Source: Hyperoplus lanceolatus (Eukaryota > Chordata > Actinopteri > Uranoscopiformes > Ammodytidae). From it: 64,000 nucleotides of DNA. The notes under the pieces are model-generated. The model searched no databases. It saw only the letters and a list, made by a program, of their open reading frames with translations, and was not told where the DNA came from. Positions 53,322-62,660 of this stretch are shown in pieces. The stretch covers positions 38,032,501 through 38,096,500 of the forward strand of contig CM049396.1 in assembly GCA_026929865.2 (NCBI GenBank), given 5' to 3'. A program made the position numbers and the translations under genes. Every line of letters begins with the position of its first letter. Position 1 is the stretch's first letter.

Positions 53322-54095
53322 GTATGTATGTTAAAACTCTCTTTCAAATCATCCTTTTAAATGTGTTTACAAGCAACATGATGATTGAGCGTTTACCCGT
53401 GGCTTGTCCTTCAGCTCATAACCATCCTTCTATTGTTCCTCCCTTTGTAAAGTCAATCAGGGCGGTTACAGTACATGGGACAGCTAGATAAGATTAAGCC
53501 AACGGACCGGGTCACTTGTCTGAGTATACATTGCCTTTCAAAGAATCGAATAAATGGCCGGAGCATAGCTGACTCCGCTACGCTAGGTGGCGATGTAGCC
53601 CTTTCAACAAGTGATTATAGAGCCACTTCCGGTTCCTTTCCGGCAACAACACTACTATTTATAACGTCGTCTCCGTCCACTTCCTTGTGAAATCCCCGGC
53701 GGGAATTCTCGAGCGTGCGCAGAACGCAAACTCCGATATGCAATATGCGATCCCTGTATACATGCAGGTAGAATGCCTATGAACTATGAACAAGTTATCC
53801 GGGTGTTCTTATCCGACTTCTCTTGTCCGTTAATGTGCAGATTTTTGTGCGAAGTAGATCGGATAAAGGGGTTTACATGCATTTTACAAGTCCTGTTGAG
53901 GTCTTATTAGTTTATTTACCTGATTATGATTATCCATGTTAACGCACTGGTGTGATTCTGGAGAATGCTTCTTATCAAAATCACTTTGTCAAAAATATAG
54001 TGACTATCTCCTCGCGATGCGCAACCTGTCCGTACTGTGTGTGCACTGAAAACTAAATTCCAGTGTTAATACAAAGCAAATATGCTCTGTACATG
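53322..54095. other. intron, nothing firmly recognised
   Basis: 'GTATACATGCAG' near 53757 and 'GGGTTTACATGCAT' near 53869 may be ends of a small MITE, but they do not pair well. No coding sequence. Confidence 0.4.
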
Positions 54096-54240
54096 CAGTG
54101 TTTCCCACAGGATTTTCTTCAGCAGCGGTGCTGTGGTCCCCGAACCCTCTAGGGGGTCCGGGGGCATGCCCCCCCGGCCGATTTTTTTTGTACCCTTTAC
54201 ATTGAAATGCACGAATCTGGTGCACTTTGAGAGGAGAATA
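54096..54240. mobile_element. hAT end fragment ('CAGTGTTTCCCACAGGATT')
   Basis: It starts CAGTGTTTCCCACAGGATT and runs through 'GGGGGTCCGGGGGCATGCCCCCC' to a TGCACTTT word. This is the inverted form of 5790-5915 in the nested hAT at 5256-6051. The other end was not found. Confidence 0.5.
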
Positions 54241-55293
54241 TGCACTTAAATCCTATTCACACAGTCCTGTGTATTACTGTAGATAGGATTATTGGTGTTG
54301 TAACTTTGCCTTTTGTGTCTTCATTTACAGATTTTGACATTTTTGTATAGAAATTAATATTTAAACAAAAAATGCCACAACGCAAAAATAATTTGCACAA
54401 TTTATTTACAGATTTTTGCCTAATGCTTAAACACTAAACGTGGTTGCTATGCCCAAAGCATCACAACCTCTGACTTTTGTAACCATGCCCTAAACAAAAG
54501 CACCAACCCTACAAACACAATAAGTGCTTTGCACTGTGTTTGAAATTCTCCAACACACTTCTTTCAAAACACTACACACAGTTTTTTACATAAAACACAT
54601 TGGTCAAAAATGAAATCTCCTGCTAAAATGGGCATAACACAATTTCTTAAAGTACAAACCACAACTAAAATTTGAAAAGAACACAGACTCACACACATGA
54701 AAAATAAAAAATAAAGCTAATTGAAAACCAATCAGTGTGAGCCTTAGCACTACAAATAGACCTCAGGTGAGCTGAGCTCCTTTGTGAGACAGTGAGAGTC
54801 AGGGGAAGAGAACAAGAGAGAGTTGCAGGAGGATGAGGACAAAAAAGACAACAGACGGAGAACTGTGAAGTTTTTGCTCATCCACAAAGGCTACATCCAG
54901 CCTGGGAGCATTTAATTCTCCTTGTCCCTCTCTCACTTCTCTTTCCTCCCTTACTTGGTCTACCTGTATTTTTTGTAATAAACTTGAGCACTTAAAGGCC
55001 TTTAAACAACAAGTAAGAAATGCTAGAAATCTTATTTGTTTCCTTCAAATTACCCTATCTACATGCATTTGTAATGTTCAAATAATATCACCTTGCATTA
55101 TGCATTCAAATCCAAAAGAAAATTCTCATTAGCTTGAAAGTTTGCTTCCCTAATTTGCTTTACTAACCTCAGCTCCTCCATTGTCCCCGTCTGCCTTTCT
55201 TTTTCTAATCATCCAGCTTTTTAGACTCATCTGCAAATGTAATATATATTATTTAACTATGTATATATACATTGTGCACAGTGCATCCCTTAA
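54241..55293. other. intron, nothing firmly recognised
   Basis: AT-rich, with repeat-like text around 54560-54900 but no paired ends and no credible reading frame. Confidence 0.4.
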
Positions 55294-55912
55294 CCCATTG
55301 ATGACTATGGCAATCTAGGATGCATGTCCTTAATGCCTGAGGGTTTTCTGAAAAAATAGTACGAATTGTCAAGTCTACCAAAACCTTAATATCTAAGCCT
55401 GTGTAGCACATAGAAACATGAAATAAAATACATTTAAAAGTTAAGGTTCACAGGTTTTATTTAAACATGCTCCCTTAGCGCTTACAAACCAACAAATATT
55501 TCTAAAAATCGTCAAAATTAGATGAATTAGAAAATTATTAAATATTGTTAATAAATAGATGCAATGTGTTGTGTGATTTTTGTCAGTAGTCTATAGTAGA
55601 CCTTGATTCTGCGCACCAAACGCCACTAACTGTTCCGTCGCCGACATAGCCGGCGTATTTTTTTAATTATTTTGTTTTATTTTATTATTTTTTATTTTTT
55701 TGATTGACGTGATTTTCGGCAAACCACACAACTTTTGGGTGGTCACGTGGTCTTAAAAAAATCAACAAAACCCACCTCATGTGTATTTGAACCAATGACA
55801 GTGCATTCTATGCTGGGAATGCCATGAAAATTAGATAAAGTAATAATGCTGCGCGATGCAGCATCAGGCAGGAGAGCCAATGTGGCATCGCGCAGCAGCA
55901 GTCATCAATGGG
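55294..55912. mobile_element. TTAA-flanked MITE ('CCCATTGATGAC' ends)
   Basis: CCCATTGATGAC and GTCATCAATGGG are perfect 12-bp inverted ends, flanked by TTAA (55290-55293 and 55913-55916). The interior is AT-rich with no transposase. Confidence 0.75.
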
Positions 55913-56192
55913 TTAAGAGCTTGTACCAGCCTTTTAACCTCTGAGCCCTTAGCCATTTTTGAGATGTTTTGGTTCGCCTGGATTTATTCTCTTATCAAGA
56001 TTGCATTCATCACCCCTATAATGCATAGCTGTCAAGCTATCATTTATTTGGGTCACAACCTGGATTATCAGAATATGTGTGCTGCAGTGATGTCGTTTGA
56101 ATGTAGGAAATTATCAATTAGACAGTAAAAAAAGCAAAAAATATCTCACAATTATTTATTGATATGACACAAAAAGGCACATTGATTAATAA

Positions 56193-56534
56193 TAATGGAT
56201 TGGATTTATATAGCGCTTTTCAAGGCACTCAAAGACGCTTTACAGGGTTCCATTCATTCACACACAGTCATACTGGTGGTGGTAAACTACCATAGTAGCC
56301 ACAGCTGCTCTGGGGCAGACTGACGGAAGGGTGGCTGCCATTCAGCGCCTACGGCCCCTCCGACCACCACCTCAAACATACAGCAGTCATACACATTCAC
56401 ACGAGGCAAGGTGGGTGAAGTGTCTTGCCCAAGGACACAACAACCATGACACAGGTGGCCGGGCGGGGATCGAACCACCAACCCTTGGATCATTGGCCAA
56501 CCCGCTTAACCACCTGAGCCACGGTCGCCACCTT
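56193..56534 (-). mobile_element. tRNA-derived SINE, antisense
   Basis: On the minus strand: GGTGGCGACCGTGGCTCAGG head, 'GGTGGTTCGATCCCCGCCC' B-box region, 'GTGTCCTTGGGCAAGACAC', and a tail ending at 'AAAAGCGCTATATAAATCC'. Same family as 17319-17666. Confidence 0.8.
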
Positions 56535-56834
56535 AAGCTTATTAAGATTATTATGATTAAGCTTGTTTTTGCTTAAAACACTTCTTCTTAGTCTTGGGAG
56601 TCAAAACGTGATGAGAAAATTATAAAATAAATATAAGTTATACATAATAGAAACTATTCATGCTCTTTTAAAAAGTCCATAGGCTTTTTCCCTGCATTTA
56701 TGCTAATGACCACATGCTTACAGGCGATTAGCATAAATCCCTAACTAAAATACGCGATGAAAACGGATTTTATATGGCAATAAAAAACAACATCGTATCT
56801 AACAGTATGGATTCATTTTTCAAAGTTCACGAAA

Positions 56835-56836
<2 letters not shown>

Positions 56837-56880
<44 letters not shown>
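56837..56880 (+). repeat. (AC)22 microsatellite
   Basis: Forty-four bases of perfect AC repeat, likely polymorphic. Confidence 0.95.
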
Positions 56881-56883
<3 letters not shown>

Positions 56884-58433
56884 GTAGTCTACTAGAGGAA
56901 AAACGGCATGGAGGTTGCGGTTTATAGCCTAGATAAAATGAAATAAAATTACGATAGGGCTCAGAGGGTTTTTAACACTGGTGGACACATTTTAGAAACT
57001 TACTTTCTCTCTCTCTCTCTGTGTGTCTGTGTGTCTCTCTCTCTTTCCTTCTTTCTTCGCTCTTCCGCTTCACTCGCTGCTAGAATCAACGTAACTTTGC
57101 ATCCGTGTACGCTACTACTGCCAACAACTGCCACACTCGGTGTTTGGATATTTTTCTTCTTTGATGTTGGCTACGTGATGATATGCCGCGTGCTGCGCAA
57201 TTTACGTGACGCGCTGCCCATTTTCTAAAAGGAGCTACGTACCAAAAAAATAAAAATGCGGCGGAGAAGGATTTTTATAGCAGCGGCGCACGTTCAGTCA
57301 GCATGTCGCTAGCTACGGTTGGCCCCCTTTGTTTTCATAGCTTTTTTTTTTTTTACATACCAGTTTACAGGGCTTAGGCTGTGCATTAACACCAGATTTT
57401 TTTCAACACACACAGTACAGACAGGTAGCTGATTGTGAAGAAACATTCACTGATTCCAACAAAAGGTGATTTTGACAATGAGCGTGCTCAAGAATGTCTG
57501 ACTCCACCTTCAACACATAATAGTCTACTTAACTTTCTCAGGTAACTCTGCAAAGATTTAGGTTTGAAGCGTAATAATACCAATAATCGACCTCAATTCT
57601 TGAGTGTCAACAGAAATGTGGTTTGTTGTTACCTGCCACTTCCTGTGTCCGTCCTTTCAAATAAAATTCTGGCATGGTGGAGCAATATAAGTTGTGATTT
57701 ATTTTGATAAGGCGCAGCTCTTAGTATAATTATTTTAGTTGTACATTTTGGGAACAATTTTAAAATCAAGTTTTAAACACATCCATCATGCAAGTACAAT
57801 GAATGGAATAAAATAGTTTATATTTTGCTTCTAGGGGATGCAATGAGGTCAGGTGACTAAACACCTTATTAGTCTGCAAAGATGTGTTATTTAACAGAAA
57901 TGTAGCACAAGGAAAAGTTAAAGCAGTGCTCTGTTGATTTGATTTTGTGTAAAGTTTTGGTACAATATTTTGATTTATATTTTTCTTTGTGGAATTACAT
58001 TGACATAAGTTTAATATTGAGGATACATTTTTTATGTAAAGATTTGTACATTAGCAGGAATATTGCATAGTCGATCACATGGATATTTGTGTACGTGACA
58101 ATCCAATACAAATATCTTACTCACTAAAATTACTGAATAATCGTGGTATCAACATTGACCAAAATAATCGTGCAGCCCTACGCAGTTTCCATAGACAAAA
58201 AGTAAGTGAGAATCTTTTTTCCTGGGTTATCATATGACCCACTAACTGCATTTTATATGGCCATGGTGGTTGAGAAGCTGCATCTGTAATTGAGACACCA
58301 CTATTGGATCATATATTATTCATAATCCCTTCCCTTCCTCCCCTTCTGTAAAACAAACAGCATTTCAGATTATGTGACAGAATATGAATTTCAATAGTGC
58401 AGTGAACACCCCCATATTATTTTTGTCCAACAG
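56881..58433. other. intron, nothing firmly recognised
   Basis: There is a CT-rich stretch at 57005-57050 and an 'AAAATAATCGTGCAGCCCTAC' word at about 58158-58178, the usual right end of a hAT element with no left partner found. It ends in the acceptor TTTTTGTCCAACAG. Confidence 0.4.
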
Positions 58434-58620
58434 GTCATGTACTGGGAAGACGACACCAAGCCTGACACTGTTGGCAAAGTGCGCATATCCGGAAACTACA
58501 CACTGGTTAACATCACAGGACTAAACGCGAACACAGTGTACTACCTCTGTGTCGCTGCTTTCAATACAGCTGGCCCCGGGCCTCAGTCGGCGCCCATAAA
58601 CACCACCACAAAGAAACCAC
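58434..58620 (+). CDS. cntn5: contactin exon, second half of FN3 domain 3
   Basis: It encodes VMYWEDDTKPDTVGKVRI, then YTLVNITGLNANTVYYLCV, AAFNTAGPGPQSAP and NTTTKKP. The L-x-Y-x-x-x-V-A-N-AG-GP pattern is the FN3 F-G region. It enters in phase 0 and leaves in phase 1 at GTGAGT. NYT, NIT and NTT are possible N-glycosylation sites. The extra Cys in YYLCV is unusual for this position. Confidence 0.94.
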
Positions 58621-58855
58621 GTGAGTCCGTCCCACAAGGGCCATTGAAATGCTTTTCCAAAAGCTCCTCGTTCATGAACCTAGTCAGCCCCCTCTCTGAA
58701 TGCACCATGCTGTCCTTAACATGATAGGCATAGCATTTATTTTGCTTTGTTAGTTATGCTCATGAAATTCAATCTGAAAAGAGAGCTATCCATTTACCTT
58801 GGAAAAAAGCATGATTTAAATAAAAGATTAATATTTTTTTTGAGTGAGGGTATTT

Positions 58856-58860
<5 letters not shown>

Positions 58861-58888
<28 letters not shown>
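58861..58888 (+). repeat. poly-T tract (28 T)
   Basis: Twenty-eight T in a row within an intron. It may be the tail of an antisense retrocopy, but no body was recognised beside it. Confidence 0.9.
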
Positions 58889-58892
<4 letters not shown>

Positions 58893-58965
58893 TTCAAGCA
58901 AATTCAGAAAACGTCTTCAACAATTTTAAAACTATTTTTCAAAAAAAAACACAATGAACTATATA

Positions 58966-59275
58966 TTAGGCTGGTAGGATGGCCTAGAGGAAAGGTGGCC
59001 GACCAGTGACCATGAGGTCGCTAGTTCGATCCCCGTGCACCGGACAAGAGGGTGTTAGTTGTAAAACTAGTAGTGGCTGGTTTAACGTCTACGGTGCCCA
59101 CCATCTCTACCATTGTGTCCTTGAGCAAGACACTTAACCCCTAACCTGCTCAAGGGGCGCTGTACTACGGCTGACCCTGCACTCTGACCCCCTCCGAAGT
59201 GTGGCAACTTGAGAGGGGATATGCGGAAAGACAAATTTCAATGTAACCATTGACTAATAAAGTAAGTTACTTATC
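58966..59275 (+). mobile_element. tRNA-derived SINE, third family
   Basis: The head 'GGCCTAGAGGAAAGGTGGCCGACC' is followed by the B box TAGTTCGATCCCCG, 'GTCCTTGAGCAAGACACTTAACCCC' and 'CAAATTTCAATGTAA', ending in 'AATAAAGTAAGTTAC'. The head differs from both other SINE families in the window. Confidence 0.75.
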
Positions 59276-59908
59276 TAAAGTGCTGAAAATACAGACAACA
59301 CAACCAAATACAGGAAGAACACGGCCAACCGGGTAAACCAACAAAATACCAAAATGTTGTGCGTCTGTATGTAGTTGTGTTTTCTCCCCTTGCCAAGCTT
59401 CTAAATGTTGCACAAGTTTTGCAAAATTGTTTAAGTCGTTCAGTACTTAATTTGCCTTTGTTTTGTGCAAGTTGCATTGTGTTGAGCTCTTACACCACAT
59501 TATTCACTCCATCTAAATGAGTGAGGGGGCTCTGCTTCAGCTCAATGTATTATTCCCTCATTAACAGTTGACAGTTCTTTATATCAAACTCGTCCCAAGT
59601 GGAGCGAGTGTAAAAAGTGGGAATCTGACAGCACTATAGATTTTAAATTTATTTTATTTAACCTTTATTTAAATTTATTTTTATTTAACCTTTATTTTTC
59701 CAGATAAAACATTAAGAACAGTTTCTTATTTACAATTATTGATCTGGTTTAAGAGGCCCCACTAGGAATAAAGGTACAAATAACAAATACACAAGCATGA
59801 CTCACTTAGACAAATATAAAACGGATATACAAAATGAACTTCTAATGTATTATTTATTCAGCATATCCTGTATGTATACTATGTTTTGACCTGCGGATGA
59901 TTTTCTAG
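59276..59908. other. intron end, nothing firmly recognised
   Basis: Two tandem 'TTTATTTAACCTTTATTT' words at about 59655-59698 are typical of a common fish repeat tail. The acceptor is GATGATTTTCTAG. Confidence 0.45.
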
Positions 59909-60021
59909 CTCCAGACCGGCCTCCACCCAACATACAATGGACCATGATTGGCTCCACACTCACGCTGCACTGGGATCCCGTGGTAGCTATGGAGACAGAG
60001 TCAAAGGTCACTGGATATTTG
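59909..60021 (+). CDS. cntn5: contactin exon, first half of FN3 domain 4
   Basis: It encodes [17 protein letters not shown], then [18 protein letters not shown] and GYL. It enters in phase 1 and leaves in phase 0 at TTG/GTAGGT. The HWDPV and E-S-x-VTGY pattern is that of the last contactin FN3 domain. The next intron is only 117 bases. Confidence 0.93.
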
Positions 60022-60138
60022 GTAGGTCTTAATTTACTACAGAGCTCTTAATTTTTTCTTCAGAATCAAAAGGATGAGGCTTTCTGCATTAGGTCATGTG
60101 TTCTTGCGTCACCCTCTCTATCTCTCTCTCTGTCTCAG

Positions 60139-60304
60139 GTGCTACTTAAAAGACATCGCCACAATGACATCCACACTCTCTCCACCAACAAAACCACCGT
60201 GGAGCTCAGTATCTCCACCAGCGAGAACTATCTAATTCTGATCAAGGCCGTGAGCGAGGGAGGCGAAGGTGTGGGAAGTGAACCCATCCATATCCATAAA
60301 TTAA
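60139..60304 (+). CDS. cntn5: contactin exon, second half of FN3 domain 4
   Basis: It encodes VLLKRHRHNDIHTLSTNK, then LSISTSENYLILIKAVSEG and GEGVGSEPIHI. The E-NY-I-IKA-SEGG-G pattern is the FN3 F-G region. It enters in phase 0 and leaves in phase 1 at GTGAGT, so one more exon must follow to supply the GPI-attachment signal and stop. NKT is a possible N-glycosylation site. Confidence 0.93.
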
Positions 60305-61726
60305 GTGAGTTAACTTGTCATCTGACCTTCTTTATAGACTTTTTTTCCTCTAGGACCCCTGATGAAGCCTATTAAATAATGCAGAGACAACATTTAATAT
60401 GGCTCCATCTAGGGTTGCAGGATATATCGAGTTTGTAAGATATATCGATATAATTTCCAATGGGATACAAGATTGGACACTATCGTTTATATCGATACAC
60501 GTCATTCTGCGCTAAAATAATAAATTTCTGCCTTGTGTTTACCTCGCGTTGCATGAAGAGTATGTGTGTGTGTGAGACTTCCCGAGGAGTGAGCCCTCCC
60601 CCTCCCCTCTCTGATTTTCTGCATGTGCGCACAGACTCCTCACTCTGCTCCGTTAACAATACAACAAGCACGGAGGGAAGCTAGGCAAAGTGACACAGCG
60701 CCGTAAGACGTGACACTTTTATCCAAAGCGACTTCCAATTAGTTAATTCAACCATGAGGGAACAAACCCAGAACAGCAAGAAGCATGTAGCCTATTAGCT
60801 TCAAGCTATTTTATTCAAATGTTTTTAGACCATCATATTCTTCTTAGCCAAGGTGCATTTGGAAGAGAATGTGTTTTCAGCCTGCAGATGTGTAGACTTT
60901 CTGCTGTCCTGATGTCAATAAAATACTGTGTAGTTTACACAAAACTGATGTTTTTCAATACCTTCATGCATACTTTTTATCATTGCATTTGTGATAATCA
61001 AATAAATGTCATGGCTCATGTATCAGACTCATTTTGATGTACAATGTGTAGGCCTAATTAATTTATATTTAACAAATTAATAAATATGAGCTTCCACATC
61101 ATGAGACCAGCAGTGGCGACTGGTCATTAGGGGCACGTGGGGCGAAGCCCCACCTACTCTCGCAAGAAAAAATAAATATATATATATAAAAAAAAAGTTA
61201 AGCGCTTTTAGTTAATTTTTAGCCGACCCTAGCGTGCTTCTCCAGATTGCGTTTGTCTGATTGGTGTCTATGCCATGTCCATGGTCTCTGCAGTAAGACT
61301 ACGGCAGCCGTGTGAGCCAGTCAGATTTGGGCCTCGCCTTTTGCCCCTAAATGCAATGTGTATTGCACATGAACAACTGCGAATGCGCATGCTCGTAGTA
61401 TTTCTCTGTTATAGTGGACAGAGATTATTTTATCTCAACGGGCGCTGCCCCTGGAACTGGAAAGGCCATATATGGTCATTGGTTCGTTCCACTAACAGTA
61501 GTGACAGTAGTGCCGCGAAAATTCATGTAGCCCGAAGAAGAGAAGGACGGAGAAGGATAACTTTGCTAACACAAAGATGTCAGAGGCACACAAAAGAAAA
61601 CGAGTCGACAACATGAATGAAGTAGATAATTTTTGGAGCACATGTTTGAGACCCTTAGTCTGGAAGAGAAATTGGTAGGCTAGTAAAACCGCTTGGTACC
61701 CACGATCCACCGGACAATAGCCTAAA
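60305..61726. other. last visible intron, degraded hAT pieces
   Basis: 'AGGGTTGCAGGATATATCG' (about 60413) and 'CAGTGGCGACTGGTCATTAGGGG' (about 61112) are typical hAT left ends, but right ends were not found. No exon with a hydrophobic GPI signal was recognised. Confidence 0.45.
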
Positions 61727-62660
61727 TCAAATCAAATCAGTTTTATTTGTATAGCCCAAAATCACAAATACATTTGACTCAGTGGGCTTTACATTTCATA
61801 CAATATGATACAATATGAAAAATATGACACCCTGCCCTTACACCCTTAGCTCGGCTGAGAAAAAACTCCCAGTAAAAACCCTTTACCGGGATTAAAAAAA
61901 AAATTGAAGAAATCTCAGGGAGAGTCGACAGAGTAAGGGATCCCTCTCCCAGGACGGACATACTGCAATAGTTGTCATAAGTAGAGAAAATCACAAAGGA
62001 ATGTGATCATTGGCCAGGTGATTACATGGTAATACTAACTATGTTGGGGCGACTGTGGCTCAGTTGGTAGAGCGGGTCGGCCGATGATCAAAGGGTTGGA
62101 GGTTCGATCCCCGCCCTGCCACCTGTGTCTTAGTTGTTGTGTCCTTGGGCAAGACACTTCACCCACCTTGCCTCGTGTGAATGTCGATAGTGAGCCTGCT
62201 ATCGGTGTAAATGTGTGTGTGTGAATGGTAACGTGGGAAAGGAAAACAGGTCTCCCTTGCAAAAGAGTCTTCGGTCTCAATGGGATTTACCTGAATAAAA
62301 AAAAAAGTAAAGTGTGAATAGTGTGGATGCAGGAAGACTTCAGATGCTGCCACAGGATCCACACCGTCTCGTCTCCACCAGGGAAAACTAAGGTTTCCAG
62401 CGCCGGGATTACATCCCACGTCTCCAGGTGGCGTCCTTAACCACTGCAACATCTTCCGCGTTGATTCTCAGATGTTACCGGAGTGGGGACCAGATCCACA
62501 CGTCTCGTCATGACCAGGGAGAACTGGAAGAGGACAGACAGGCAACCAGTGAGCAAAGCAAAAATTAATTTAAAGATTGAACAAGCAAGCGAGTAGAAAG
62601 AGTACTATCCTGATAGACGGTGAATCAGTGCTGATGTGAGGCAATAGCAGGCGGGGAGCA
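61727..62660. repeat. interspersed repeat, second copy
   Basis: It matches 13118-13790 from 'AAATCAAATCAGTTTTATTTG' to 'GATGTGAGGCAATAG', with a SINE inserted at about 62044-62298. Unlike the first copy it continues into further sequence after 62660. Confidence 0.75.
62044..62298 (+). mobile_element. tRNA-derived SINE, sense
   Basis: GGGGCGACTGTGGCTCAG then TTGGTAGAGCGGG (A box), GGAGGTTCGATCCCCGCC (B box), 'GTGTCCTTGGGCAAGACAC', and a tail 'GTCTCAATGGGATTTACCTGAATAAAAAAAAAA'. Both Pol III boxes look intact. Comparison with the SINE-free copy at about 13430 fixes the insertion point. Confidence 0.85.

Larger units (their letters stand above)
1320..60304 (+). other. cntn5: contactin-5-like gene, internal part (16 coding exons, Ig3 to FN4)
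   Basis: Contactins are GPI-anchored neuronal adhesion proteins with six Ig and four fibronectin III domains. Here sixteen GT-AG exons join in one open frame of 2,322 nt covering Ig3-Ig6 and FN1-FN4. Every Ig domain has its cysteine pair and core tryptophan, and intron phases match at each junction. Stretches such as VEEIT in FN1, [10 protein letters not shown], and QNGEGFGYI in FN2 resemble contactin-5 more than contactins 3, 4 or 6 as I recall them. Family members of this subgroup bind the carbonic-anhydrase-like domain of PTPRG through Ig2-Ig3. Signal peptide, Ig1, Ig2 and the GPI-signal exon are not in the window. Family certainty is very high; the exact paralogue is less sure. Confidence 0.85.

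Noticed and set aside
53021-53360. Open frames rich in Cys-Val or His-Thr repeats
   Set aside because: They are translations of the (TG)33 microsatellite; the real coding part is only the exon 53212-53321.
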